From positions 1 through 64,000 of the forward strand of contig JANNRJ010000004.1 of assembly GCA_031401235.1 (NCBI GenBank): a stretch of 64,000 nucleotides of DNA. The letters are read 5' to 3'. Under the pieces are notes generated by a model that saw only the letters and a list, made by a program, of their open reading frames with translations, searched no databases and was not told the origin of the DNA. This document shows positions 34,962-43,738 of this stretch, one piece after another (the stretch's first letter is position 1; each line of letters opens with the position of its first letter). Position numbers and translations under genes: made by a program. Source of the DNA: UBA3006 sp031401235 (GTDB lineage: Bacteria; Actinomycetota; Acidimicrobiia; Acidimicrobiales; Ilumatobacteraceae).

Positions 34962-36182
34962 TCAGTTTGGTTTCGGCTCTTTAGGGAGACCTAGCACCAT
35001 CTCTCCGATTATATTGCGCTGGATCTGTGAGGAGCCAGCATAAATAGTTCCAGCCCTGGCATTTAGGAATGTCATCGCCCAACTCATCGAACTATTTGCC
35101 GCACCGGAATCATCGGTGCCAAACGAACTGGATGGTTTCCGACCGGTTGGAACCAAAGCATCGGCGCCAAGAATATCGACGGCCAGTTCGGTGACAACTT
35201 TGTGATATTCACTCCAATATAATTTGGAAATTGCGCCATCTGGTCCTGGATGATGACCGGCGAGAAACTTTGTCAAAGTTCGCAAACCTAAGTACCGCAT
35301 GACTTGCACTTTCGAGTAACACCACGCCAAACGTTGCCGAATTCGCGGATCGTTATTGACTCCGTATTGCCGAGCCAGTTCCACTAGTCGATCAAATTCC
35401 GCTTGAAAGCGAATTGGTGCCGTCGCCGCTGCTTCACCGCGTTCGAAACCGAGTAGACCCATTGCTACGGCCCAACCATTGTTCACACCGCCGACTACGT
35501 TTTCTTTCGGTACGACGACGTCGGTGTAAAACACCTCATTGAATTCGCTTTCGCCGGACAACATTTTGATTGGTCGAACTTCAATTCCTGGCTGTCGCAT
35601 ATCCACGAGAATGAACGAAATTCCCTTGTGTTTTGGCGCATCTGGATCAGTACGACAAAGAGTAAAAATGTGATCAGCGAGATGACCGGAAGACGTCCAG
35701 ATTTTTTGACCATTCAATATCCATTGATCGCCGTCCAATTCAGCTCGTAGTCCAACATTGCTCAGGTCGCTTCCTGCATTCGGCTCGCTGTAACCCTGAC
35801 ACCACGTGTCTTCACCGGAGATTATCCGTGGTAAGTAATGCTTCTTCTGTTCTTCTGTGCCAAATAGCAACAACGTATTGCCCAGCATTTGGATGCTAAA
35901 TGCATCGTTGGGGCCGCCTATGGGAACTCCAGCACGAGTGAACTCCTCGGCAACAATTACTTGTTCAAGCGCAGAAAGTCCGCCGCCACCGTAGGCAACC
36001 GGCCAACCCGTTGCCAAGTATCCCGACGATGCCAATGTTGCACGCCACTCGTTGACGAAATGTTCCAGTTCGACGCCGACGAGTGAACCAATTCCATTCC
36101 AATTGGCGGGTAATTTTTCAGCCAAAAATGCCTGAACTTTTTCACGGTACTCTTCTGCTTCAGGGCTATATATGGGCTGCAT
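34962..36182 (-). CDS. Acyl-CoA dehydrogenase (FadE-like)
   Basis: A 406-residue flavoprotein. N-terminal helical domain to ~120, middle beta domain with WCQGYSEPNAGSDLSN and WTSSGHLADH, C-terminal helical domain with GFERGEAAA and the flavin-binding RAGTIYAGSSQIQRNIIGE (core SSQIQRN). It oxidises an acyl-CoA to an enoyl-CoA using FAD. The form with QGYSEP and an extended C-terminus resembles actinobacterial FadE proteins that act on unusual or sterol-derived acyl chains, but the substrate is not predictable. It is the first gene of a run with the small protein, HNH and lipoate-ligase-like genes. Confidence 0.92.
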   Translation of the reverse strand: MQPIYSPEAEEYREKVQAFLAEKLPANWNGIGSLVGVELEHFVNEWRATLASSGYLATGWPVAYGGGGLSALEQVIVAEEFTRAGVPIGGPNDAFSIQMLGNTLLLFGTEEQKKHYLPRIISGEDTWCQGYSEPNAGSDLSNVGLRAELDGDQWILNGQKIWTSSGHLADHIFTLCRTDPDAPKHKGISFILVDMRQPGIEVRPIKMLSGESEFNEVFYTDVVVPKENVVGGVNNGWAVAMGLLGFERGEAAATAPIRFQAEFDRLVELARQYGVNNDPRIRQRLAWCYSKVQVMRYLGLRTLTKFLAGHHPGPDGAISKLYWSEYHKVVTELAVDILGADALVPTGRKPSSSFGTDDSGAANSSMSWAMTFLNARAGTIYAGSSQIQRNIIGEMVLGLPKEPKPN

Positions 36183-36220
36183 TTAGTTCACGTTAGTTTG
36201 AAAATGCTCCTGTGCAAGTG

Positions 36221-37132
36221 TCACAAGCGATCATCTCTATCGTCTGGGTGTTCGCGACCATATTTGGCGACGGCAGCAGCACCGATCAATGGTGCGGCAT
36301 CACCCAAGCCGGCCGGTATTACCCGCAACCCGGCGATGAAATCAAGTCGAGCATGCTTGTCTATTTCATGTTGCGCGGCGGCATAAAATGGCGCACCAAA
36401 TCCGAGAGCAACCGATCCTCCGATGACTGCGAGTCGGGCATCGACCACGGCGGCCACGGAAACAATCGCTCGGCCCACTAATTGTCCGACCCGCTCAATG
36501 ACATCGACTGTCGCTTCGGCAGCAGGCTTGCCAGTTATCGCTGCCATCGATCGCCCTGATGCATACGCCTCAAGACAGCCGCTCGATCCACAAGCACATT
36601 GGCGGCCATTTGGTTCGACAATGACATGTCCGATGTGTCCGGCATTTCCAAGTCGTCCGCGAAGAAGCACTCCATCCGAAATAATTCCACCTCCAACCCC
36701 TGTTGAAACAACCATTCCAATGACGTTATTCTCACCTTGGGCGGCGCCTTTCCATTGCTCTCCAAGCACAAGTGCCTGTGCGTCGTTATAGATATAAGTG
36801 TCGTATCCACTGAGTTGTTTCAGTTTGGATTGCAACGGAAAATTCCGCCATTCGGGAATATGCAACGTCGACACATACTCTCCATCACGCGTCATTGGTC
36901 CACCGCTACCAACACCGCAAGCCACCAGATCGCAATTCGTGGTATCCATCTGCTCTTGGACAAGTGAGCTGAGCGCGCCCCAAACATTGTGTTCTGGAGT
37001 TGGAACTTGAGACCTTGCGACCAGTTCGCCGTCCGCGGTTACGACGCCGACGGCGAGCTTTGTGCCGCCGATATCAACGGCAAGAAATGCTCTAGACGCC
37101 GCGGGAAAACTTTTCGCGAATATTCTGCGCAT
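36221..37132 (-). CDS. ROK family sugar kinase (glucokinase-like)
   Basis: About 303 residues. The ATPase phosphate loop DIGGTKLAVG is followed by GVGSGGPM, the catalytic EWRNFPL/NDAQALVLGE region (Asp in NDAQ) and the ROK zinc motif CACGSSGC. A helix-turn-helix is absent, so it is a kinase rather than a repressor; glucose or a related hexose is the likely substrate. ATG 37132 is the last possible ATG before the conserved DIGGTK and overlaps the end of the DUF3040 gene by 41 nt; the start is not certain. Confidence 0.88.
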   Translation of the reverse strand: MRRIFAKSFPAASRAFLAVDIGGTKLAVGVVTADGELVARSQVPTPEHNVWGALSSLVQEQMDTTNCDLVACGVGSGGPMTRDGEYVSTLHIPEWRNFPLQSKLKQLSGYDTYIYNDAQALVLGEQWKGAAQGENNVIGMVVSTGVGGGIISDGVLLRGRLGNAGHIGHVIVEPNGRQCACGSSGCLEAYASGRSMAAITGKPAAEATVDVIERVGQLVGRAIVSVAAVVDARLAVIGGSVALGFGAPFYAAAQHEIDKHARLDFIAGLRVIPAGLGDAAPLIGAAAVAKYGREHPDDRDDRL

Positions 37133-37445
37133 TGAGTCGAGATGTTCGAATTGTGGCCGCAATATCTTGGATACCAGCCTTGCCAATCGCCCGCAATTGG
37201 CGCTCTATTACCAAGACGAAGAAAAGCATTCCGAGAAAACCAACGAAGGCAAACATGAAGTGGATCTGGAGAAGTGCGATCGTGGCGACGAGTGAAGCCA
37301 AAATTCCAAGAATTGCCCAACGAACGGTTCGTGCCGAGTGGCGATACAACCCCGCCGGTGACACCGCCTGCGCAAAGCGCTGATCGGTCTCGAGTTGTTC
37401 CTCGATTTGACGAAGAATTCGCTGTTCGTTATCTGACAATGCCAC
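37092..37445 (-). CDS. DUF3040 family membrane protein
   Basis: A 117-residue protein. The N-terminus MALSDNEQRILRQIEEQLETD is the hallmark of the actinobacterial DUF3040 family; two membrane helices follow (about 45-65 and 68-86), then a charged tail. GTG 37445 is chosen because it fits the family start and has AGAGGAG seven nucleotides upstream; the longer frame would add 31 unrelated residues. The function is unknown. The gene follows dinB after a 125-nt gap that contains a promoter-like sequence. Confidence 0.85.
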   Translation of the reverse strand: MALSDNEQRILRQIEEQLETDQRFAQAVSPAGLYRHSARTVRWAILGILASLVATIALLQIHFMFAFVGFLGMLFFVLVIERQLRAIGKAGIQDIAATIRTSRLNAQNIREKFSRGV

Positions 37446-37465
37446 GTGGACTCCTCTTTGGTTCC

Positions 37466-37494
37466 ATTCTCGCATGAATTGCCCACTGGAACAA
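37466..37494 (-). promoter_or_regulatory. Candidate promoter of the DUF3040/ROK genes
   Basis: On the minus strand TTGTTC (37489-37494), a 17-bp spacer and GAGAAT (37466-37471), about 20 nt before the GTG of the DUF3040 gene. Both hexamers keep about half of the consensus bases. Confidence 0.35.
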
Positions 37495-37570
37495 CGCAGG
37501 CAATCTTGGCTACTCTCCCTGAGGATTGGTGGCTCCACCGAAGCAACGGGCCGGATTTATGAATGAACCA

Positions 37571-38848
37571 CTACCCGACATCGGTCGTGTCGCTCGTTTT
37601 AGGTTGCGACGGCCCCCAAGGTGAGGAACCTGGCTCTCGTTCGGTATGCAATGTGCTGGCCGGGCGAATAGCCCCTTGGCCAAATCGTTCCCGTATTTCA
37701 TCGATCGCCGATGTCGCGTCTTTCCACACCGCATCTAAATCGGCCGCCTCACTAGCGCTCGCATTGTCCTCAAAGAGACTGGACTGAACGGTGGGTTCGG
37801 AGAAGTTGCGTGTTGAAAACCCGACTAAGCGCACCCCATCTCGAAGATCAATTTCATCTAACGCCGATTCAATCAACCGAAGCATTGCCTGGGCAGACGA
37901 CAGTGGCGACATCGATGTTCGCGACCTTGTAATCATCCGAAAGTCGCTGAACTTCAGCTTCAAAGTACAAGTTCGCGGCGACAGCCCCTCGGCCCGGCAT
38001 CGTCGGGCAACGGCATCAGTAAGTCGCACGAGGTGGGTGTGAATTTCGTCGTGACTATGAATGTCGTCGCTAAACGTCTCTTCATGTCCAATAGATTTTG
38101 AGTCGCTACTAGCAATCACTGGTCGATCATCACGAGCATTAGCCAGATCGTGCAAATGCTTGCCGTGCGCTTGTCCGATCATGGTTTGCAATGTTCGAAG
38201 ATCAAAGGCAGCCAAGTCGGCAACGGTGGCGATACCCAGACGCTGCAATTTCGAGAGGGTCACTGGTCCGACCCCCCACAACGCCTCAACTTTGAGCGGG
38301 TACAAAAAAGCCAATTCATTGCCAGGAAGAACTTCAACGACTCCCGGTCCGGGCACTACTGAATCAGCAGTCGCCCGCGGCTTGGCTACTTTAGATGCAA
38401 GTTTGGCAATAAATTTGCTAGGTGCTACGCCGACACTGCACTCCAATTGCATTTCTTGTCGTATCCGCCGTCGAATATCGTGCGCAATTTCCACACCACT
38501 GCCGAAAAGTTTCAATGCACCAGTCACATCAAGAAATGCTTCGTCGAGAGACAATCCTTCGACGAGTGGCGTGTAATCACTGAACACATCGAAAACTTGC
38601 GCGCTGACGTCGGAATAGAGTTTTTGATCTCCCGGCAGAAATATTGCCTGAGGACAACGCCGACGGGCCTGGGCCGAGGACATCGCCGAGAAGATTCCAA
38701 AACGACGGGCTTCGTAGGATGCCGCGGCGACAACTCCACGAGCCCCACTCCCCCCGACAACGACAGGTTTACCAATAAGTTCAGGGTGACGGCGCAACTC
38801 AACAGCCACATAGAACATATCCATATCAACGTGAAGAATCGTGCGCAC
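37571..38848 (-). CDS. dinB: DNA polymerase IV (Y family)
   Basis: About 425 residues. Y-family motifs: HVDMDMFYVAVE (metal-binding Asp), YEARRFGI, YSDVSAQVFDVF and SLDEAFLDVTG, then the little-finger domain. It copies past lesions with low fidelity. No LexA-like palindrome (GAAC, four bases, GTTC) was found upstream. The start is probably GTG 38848, giving MRTILHVDMD; it lies 35 bp from the start of the divergent small membrane gene, whose own reading frame could extend back over it. The C-terminal ~80 residues are Ser/Glu/Pro-rich and no beta-clamp motif is clear, although SLF in VQSSLFED is a fair candidate. Confidence 0.93.
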   Translation of the reverse strand: MRTILHVDMDMFYVAVELRRHPELIGKPVVVGGSGARGVVAAASYEARRFGIFSAMSSAQARRRCPQAIFLPGDQKLYSDVSAQVFDVFSDYTPLVEGLSLDEAFLDVTGALKLFGSGVEIAHDIRRRIRQEMQLECSVGVAPSKFIAKLASKVAKPRATADSVVPGPGVVEVLPGNELAFLYPLKVEALWGVGPVTLSKLQRLGIATVADLAAFDLRTLQTMIGQAHGKHLHDLANARDDRPVIASSDSKSIGHEETFSDDIHSHDEIHTHLVRLTDAVARRCRAEGLSPRTCTLKLKFSDFRMITRSRTSMSPLSSAQAMLRLIESALDEIDLRDGVRLVGFSTRNFSEPTVQSSLFEDNASASEAADLDAVWKDATSAIDEIRERFGQGAIRPASTLHTEREPGSSPWGPSQPKTSDTTDVG

Positions 38849-38882
38849 TACGAGGAACAATACCGACCTCTACGATGGTGAA

Positions 38883-39167
38883 GTGTCTACCTCGCCCGGA
38901 TCCAACCGCTCACTTTCCGCATTGCCCTCGCCGAAGGCGCGCATCGTCGCATTCATCGCGATTTTGATTGCCGGAATCGCCGGTGCATTGATCGGGTCAG
39001 CGATGATCGATCTACAGTGCAGCGGCAGTTGTGATGTCCCAATCGGAATCGGTTTGTTTATTGGGGCACTAATAGGCGCGAGCGGAATGAGCATTGTCAC
39101 GGTCTTGGTGTTGCGAGCCGCCGGTGAATGGCGCGAACTCGCCGATAACAAATCTTCCGACTCATGA
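38883..39167 (+). CDS. Small two-helix membrane protein
   Basis: 94 residues from GTG 38883. Two hydrophobic glycine-rich segments (about 20-42 and 52-75) are separated by a short loop with two cysteines (LQCSGSCDVP), probably on the outer face and able to form a disulphide. The frame is open further up to GTG 38841, inside the dinB start region, so the start is uncertain. The stop overlaps the ATG of the next gene (ATGA), suggesting coupled translation with the phosphatase. No family is recognised. Confidence 0.65.
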   Translation: MSTSPGSNRSLSALPSPKARIVAFIAILIAGIAGALIGSAMIDLQCSGSCDVPIGIGLFIGALIGASGMSIVTVLVLRAAGEWRELADNKSSDS

Positions 39168-39979
39168 CAACTGCGAATCTTGCACTTGGTCACGAGCTGC
39201 TTCATATTGCCTCCACGCTGGCTCGCCAAGCCGGAACAATGGCTTTGATCGGTCGTCAAGGCGGACTGGCCGATGTTCAAACTAAAACCACCGCAACTGA
39301 CATGGTTACCGAATTTGATCGAGCGTCTGAATTGCTCGTGTTCGAGGGGCTTAAGCGATTCCGACCCCAAGACACCATTGTCGGCGAAGAGGGCGCAACT
39401 CATTCCGGTAGCAGTGGGATTACTTGGTACATCGACCCGATCGATGGCACGACAAATTTTCTTTATTCTCTTCCAAATTGGGCCGTATCAATTGGGGCAA
39501 CGGATAATCAAGGCTCGCTTGCCGGTGCCGTGTACATTCCGGCGATGGATGAAATATTCACCGCAGTGCGCGGGGGTGGAGCACATCTAAATGGTTCGTC
39601 AATTCGATGCAATTCGGTCACCGATCTTTCCCAAGCACTGGTGTGCACCGGCTTTAGTTATTCCGCGGCGCAACGAACTTTGCAAGCTCAGCGAGTGGCG
39701 CGGATGATCCATCAAGTCCGCGATATTCGTAGATTCGGGGCGGCCGCAATCGATCTCTGTTATGTCGCGTGTGGCCGCTTGGATGCGTATTTTGAAGAAA
39801 ATCTTGAATTATGGGACATTGTTGCTGGCGAATTAATTGCGCGCGAGGCCGGGTGTCGAAGCGGCGGCTTCAATGGTCAAGATGTAACGCCGGCGCAAAC
39901 ACTCGCTTCTGTGCCCGCCATATTTGACGATCTCGCCACCCTCATAACCGCATCAAGCACTCGCGTTAGACAAGAATAA
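39164..39979 (+). CDS. Inositol monophosphatase family phosphatase
   Basis: A 271-residue Mg/Li-dependent phosphatase. Metal-site motifs: DMVTEFD, GEEG (Glu pair), DPIDGTTNF and, at the C-terminus, LWDIVAGELIAREAG. It may act on inositol phosphate, or on histidinol phosphate as actinobacterial HisN does; I cannot separate these. Its ATG overlaps the preceding stop by four bases and the response regulator starts four nucleotides later, so the three genes probably form one transcript. Confidence 0.88.
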   Translation: MTTANLALGHELLHIASTLARQAGTMALIGRQGGLADVQTKTTATDMVTEFDRASELLVFEGLKRFRPQDTIVGEEGATHSGSSGITWYIDPIDGTTNFLYSLPNWAVSIGATDNQGSLAGAVYIPAMDEIFTAVRGGGAHLNGSSIRCNSVTDLSQALVCTGFSYSAAQRTLQAQRVARMIHQVRDIRRFGAAAIDLCYVACGRLDAYFEENLELWDIVAGELIAREAGCRSGGFNGQDVTPAQTLASVPAIFDDLATLITASSTRVRQE

Positions 39980-39983
39980 CGAC

Positions 39984-40664
39984 GTGGGCACGCGTGTACT
40001 GACCGTCGAGGACGATGAGCGAATTCGTGCGTCCGTAAAACTCGCACTCGAAGATGAGGGTTGGATCGTCGACGAAGCCGCCAGCGGAGAGGAAGCCCTC
40101 GTCATATTTAACCGTGTGCCGGCCGATGTTGTTCTTATCGACATCATGCTGCCAGGCATTGATGGATTCGAACTTTGTCGAAGCCTTCGACAATCCAGTG
40201 ATGTTCCAATCGTCATGGTCACTGCCCGAGTTGATACTCATGATGTTGTTGCTGGTCTTGAAGCTGGTGCCGACGATTACCTGACCAAACCATTTGCGCC
40301 CAAAGAGCTATCAGCACGGATCCGAGCATTATTGCGACGCGTGCGTCCGTCGGCACCTGGACACTCGCGATTGATATTTGGAAACCTTGAAATAATTCCC
40401 GATGAAGGCAAAGTTCTTCTTGACAAACGCGAAGCACAACTCACCAAGACCGAATTTCGTTTATTGTGTGAACTCGCTCACGATCCGGGAAGTGTATTTA
40501 GCCGTGAAAGTCTGCTCGATAAAGTATGGGGATACGGATACTTCGGTGATGGTCGATTGGTCGATGTGCATATACGGCGCTTACGAATGAAGGTCGAGTT
40601 AGATTCGGCAAATCCGCAGCATGTGATAACTGTTCGCGGACTTGGCTACCGACTTCAACCGTGA
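39984..40664 (+). CDS. mtrA: OmpR-type response regulator, MtrA-like
   Basis: 226 residues. Receiver domain (1-~118) with the acid pocket ED at 9-11, phosphoacceptor D53 (LIDIML), switch T80 and K102 (LTKPF). The OmpR winged helix (~130-224) ends in VRGLGYRL. Gene order, regulator then kinase then a lipoprotein, is that of mtrA-mtrB-lpqB in Actinobacteria, where it controls cell wall and division genes; the identification rests on this order more than on sequence. The start is GTG. Confidence 0.85.
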   Translation: MGTRVLTVEDDERIRASVKLALEDEGWIVDEAASGEEALVIFNRVPADVVLIDIMLPGIDGFELCRSLRQSSDVPIVMVTARVDTHDVVAGLEAGADDYLTKPFAPKELSARIRALLRRVRPSAPGHSRLIFGNLEIIPDEGKVLLDKREAQLTKTEFRLLCELAHDPGSVFSRESLLDKVWGYGYFGDGRLVDVHIRRLRMKVELDSANPQHVITVRGLGYRLQP

Positions 40665-42097
40665 CGGGAAGCCCATTTCGGCAATTGCCGAGCATTGGTT
40701 TACGAAATCGGATTCTGATTACATTTGGCGCAGGCGCACTCATTCTGTCGATAATTCTTGCATTCACCACTTACGGGATCACTAAATCAAATCTTGTCAA
40801 GCAACGTGAAACCGCAGGCATCAGCCAGGCCTATATCAATGCCCGCCGAGTTCAGCGCGATTTAAACATCGATCCAACGAGTGTCAACGAGACTCTTGCT
40901 CAACTTGGATCACCGGAACGTCTGTTGTTGTATCGCAATGTCTGGGGCACGACAAGTCCACTTTTTGGCCCCAACCAGATTCCCCCGCCACTGCAAACTC
41001 GTGTGATCGATGATCATGCGGCGAGCCGAATGATCATTAATTACCGCGGATCCAGCGCTTTGATCATCGGGATTCCACTTCCACAGATTCACGCTTCCTA
41101 CTTTGAACTGAATAGTCTCTCAGAAGTCTCAAGTACCTTGCGCAGTGTCCGCTTGGCATTACTGCTATCAACCATCTTCACCACGATTGTGGGAATAAGT
41201 CTCGGTGCTATTGCTTCGCGCCGGGTCGTGCGACCACTTGCTGATGCTGCCCTTGCTGCCCGAGCCATTGCCGATGGTCGACTCGATACTCGGCTCGGAC
41301 AAACCGACGATCCTGATCTGCAAGTGCTGACGAACGCGTTTAATGACATGGTCTCAACTCTTCAACTGCGGGTCGAACGGGATGCACGGTTCACGTCCGA
41401 TGTGAGTCACGAGTTGCGATCACCACTGATGACGCTGTCTGCCTCAGCCGAGGTCATGCTGGCGCGACGAGATGAACTTCCCGAACGATCGAAAGTTGCC
41501 CTTGATTTGCTCGTTGGAGATGTGATCCGGTTTCAAGGTTTGGTGGAAGACCTATTGGAAATTTCGCGGTTTGATGCCGGGGCCATCCGATTACTAAAGG
41601 AAAATCTCTCGCTGAATGAATTTGTTCGTCAGGCGGTTTCCGTCAGCAGTCTTCCCACAACCGACATATTTTGTGACCCTGAACTTGACGAAGTAGTCAT
41701 CCGCGGTGACCGCCGTCGACTGGCCCGTGTGATTGCCAACCTCATTGACAACGCTCGGCTTCACAGTGGTGGAAAAGCGAGCATAATTATTTCTCGAGCT
41801 GGTTCTGGAACTGATCTTGAACAATCGATTACTAATGCGTGGATCATCGTCCAAGATGACGGGGAAGGACTCATCGAGGGCGAACTTGAGATCATTTTTG
41901 AACGATTTTCGAGAGGCGGCGCGGCAGGACGGCGCAGCGCCTCCGAAGGCGCGGGTCTTGGACTTGCGCTAGCCCGAGAACACGTCATTTTGCACGGCGG
42001 TCGCATTTGGGCCGAACATAGAAGCGACGGAATTACCGGCGCTCGCTTCATTGTTGAGTTACCAATTGAATCACGCTTCAAAGAAGTCACCTCATGA
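40661..42097 (+). CDS. mtrB: Sensor histidine kinase, MtrB-like
   Basis: 478 residues, overlapping the regulator gene by four bases (GTGA). TM1 17-39, an extracytoplasmic sensor ~40-160, TM2 164-184, HAMP ~185-236, then the HisKA domain with phosphorylated H250 in VSHELRSPL and an ATPase domain with N box (LIDNARLH), G1 (DDGEG) and G2 (GAGLGLAL). The glutamate of the N box is replaced by Asp/Asn in IANLIDNA, as in normal NxxxN. Topology and length fit MtrB. It should phosphorylate the upstream regulator. Confidence 0.88.
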   Translation: MTGSPFRQLPSIGLRNRILITFGAGALILSIILAFTTYGITKSNLVKQRETAGISQAYINARRVQRDLNIDPTSVNETLAQLGSPERLLLYRNVWGTTSPLFGPNQIPPPLQTRVIDDHAASRMIINYRGSSALIIGIPLPQIHASYFELNSLSEVSSTLRSVRLALLLSTIFTTIVGISLGAIASRRVVRPLADAALAARAIADGRLDTRLGQTDDPDLQVLTNAFNDMVSTLQLRVERDARFTSDVSHELRSPLMTLSASAEVMLARRDELPERSKVALDLLVGDVIRFQGLVEDLLEISRFDAGAIRLLKENLSLNEFVRQAVSVSSLPTTDIFCDPELDEVVIRGDRRRLARVIANLIDNARLHSGGKASIIISRAGSGTDLEQSITNAWIIVQDDGEGLIEGELEIIFERFSRGGAAGRRSASEGAGLGLALAREHVILHGGRIWAEHRSDGITGARFIVELPIESRFKEVTS

Positions 42098-42255
42098 ATT
42101 CACGTCGTATTGCAATTGTTGTTATCACGTGTGTCGCTGTTAGTGCGTGTGGAATCTCACCGGATCTTCGCCCCCGCGACATCGATCCTGCAAAACAAGA
42201 ACTTCTATTGTCGCCAACTACTTCCAACTCGACGACTGTTACGAGCAACCCGTAG
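42094..42255 (+). CDS. Very small lipoprotein resembling the N-terminus of LpqB/GerMN proteins
   Basis: 53 codons, too short for ordinary gene calls. A signal peptide (RRIAIVVITCVAV) ends in the lipobox VSAC with the lipidated cysteine at residue 19, followed by GISPDLRPRDID and a Ser/Thr-rich tail. CGIS/P and RDID resemble the start of LpqB and GerMN-domain lipoproteins, which normally continue for several hundred residues after mtrB; here the frame ends at TAG 42255 and glpK begins 20 nt later. The ATG overlaps the mtrB stop (ATGA), a strong sign that it is translated. It may be a reduced remnant of lpqB or a new accessory of MtrB. Confidence 0.7.
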   Translation: MNSRRIAIVVITCVAVSACGISPDLRPRDIDPAKQELLLSPTTSNSTTVTSNP

Positions 42256-42274
42256 ACGACTAGATTTCACTTCA

Positions 42275-43738
42275 ATGGGTGTAGTCATTGCGATCGATGC
42301 CGGAACCACCGGCGTGCGCTCACGCGCCATATTTTCAGATGGCCGTTCCCCGATCTCGTCGTATCGGGAGTTCACCCAATTTTTTCCCAAACCTGGCTGG
42401 GTTGAACACGACGCATCGGAAATTTGGTCGGTAGTCGCCGAAACACTACGAGATGTCATCGGACAAGTATTCGAACCAATTGCCGCCATTGGCGTTACTA
42501 ATCAACGAGAGACAATTGTTGCCTGGAACCGCCTCACCGGAATCCCATACCATCGAGCGATCGTTTGGCAAGACCGTCGGACCGCTCAACGTTGTGAGCA
42601 GCTCAAGGATTTGTTACCGATGGTTCGACAACGAACTGGGCTAGTCCTGGACCCATATTTTTCAGGATCTAAAGCGGAATGGTTGCTCACATCTGGAAAT
42701 GTTCCGGTCGGCGCTGAACTTGCACTGGGCACGATTGATTCGTGGATCGTTTGGAATTTGACTGCTGGGGCAAGTTTTGTCACCGACGCCTCGAATGCTT
42801 CGCGAACCATGCTCTTTGATATCAACACAATGAATTGGGACAACGAACTCTGCGACATATTCAAAGTTCCATCGGCGGCCCTACCAACCGTGGTCGCATC
42901 AAGCGGTCGATGTGGTGTAACAGCGGCAATTTCTGGGATTCCATCTGGAATTCCGATTTCCGGCATCGCCGGGGATCAACAAGCGGCATTGTTCGGTCAA
43001 GCATGTTTCAGTCTTGGAAGTGCCAAAAATTCTTATGGAACAGGAAGTTTCGTGCTGATGAATGTGGGACATACTTGTCCACCCATTCGAGAGGGCTTGC
43101 TCACCACGGTGGCGTGGGTGCTTGGCGACGGCACACCAACGTACGCACTTGAAGGCGCAATCTTTGTCACGGGTGCGGCCATTCAATGGTTACGCGATGG
43201 CCTCAATATCATTGATAACGCCGCCGAGATCGGTCCACTGGCTACAAGCGTTCCTGATTCTGGGGGCGTCGTTGTCATTCCGGCATTTACTGGATTGGGA
43301 AGTCCGTGGTGGGATCCATACGCACGTGGAACCATTCTTGGCATAACTCGTGGCACCACTCGCGCTCACATTGCCCGCGCAGTCATTGAATCGATTGCCT
43401 ACCAAACGCGTGATGTTGTGGCGGCCATGACCGATGCATCTGGGGTGACGATTAGCGACTTACGTGTAGACGGCGGTGCCGCAGTAATGGACTTACTTTT
43501 GCAACTTCAAGCCGACCAACTCGATGTAAATGTGTTGCGGCCGCGGGAACTCGAAGCCACCTCGATGGGGGCGGCCTACTTGGCAGGCTTAGCGGAAGGG
43601 ACTTGGCCATCCCTTGATGCCATAACTAAGTCGTGGGAGTTGGAGAAATTGTTCGTTCCAAAGGGCGCGGTGTCCGACATCGGTTACCACGACTGGACTC
43701 GAGGTGTCGAACGTTCGCGCAACTGGGCCACTAGATAA
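42275..43738 (+). CDS. glpK: Glycerol kinase
   Basis: 487 residues of the FGGY kinase family. N-terminal IDAGTTGVRSRAIF binds ATP phosphates; NQRETIVAW, WQDRRTA, GIAGDQQAALFGQ, NSYGTGSF and VDGGAAVMDLLLQ are GlpK signatures. It phosphorylates glycerol to glycerol-3-phosphate. ATG 42275 gives MGVVIAIDAGTTG; the frame is open upstream but overlaps the small lipoprotein in another frame. No glpF or glpD is next to it; its attachment to the MtrAB operon seems accidental. It converges with the GMC gene, the two stops overlapping by eight bases. Confidence 0.93.
   Translation: MGVVIAIDAGTTGVRSRAIFSDGRSPISSYREFTQFFPKPGWVEHDASEIWSVVAETLRDVIGQVFEPIAAIGVTNQRETIVAWNRLTGIPYHRAIVWQDRRTAQRCEQLKDLLPMVRQRTGLVLDPYFSGSKAEWLLTSGNVPVGAELALGTIDSWIVWNLTAGASFVTDASNASRTMLFDINTMNWDNELCDIFKVPSAALPTVVASSGRCGVTAAISGIPSGIPISGIAGDQQAALFGQACFSLGSAKNSYGTGSFVLMNVGHTCPPIREGLLTTVAWVLGDGTPTYALEGAIFVTGAAIQWLRDGLNIIDNAAEIGPLATSVPDSGGVVVIPAFTGLGSPWWDPYARGTILGITRGTTRAHIARAVIESIAYQTRDVVAAMTDASGVTISDLRVDGGAAVMDLLLQLQADQLDVNVLRPRELEATSMGAAYLAGLAEGTWPSLDAITKSWELEKLFVPKGAVSDIGYHDWTRGVERSRNWATR

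Noticed and set aside
42110..42274. Longer N-terminus for glycerol kinase
   Set aside because: The added residues overlap the small lipoprotein in another frame and have no similarity to GlpK; the family starts at IAIDAGTTG.
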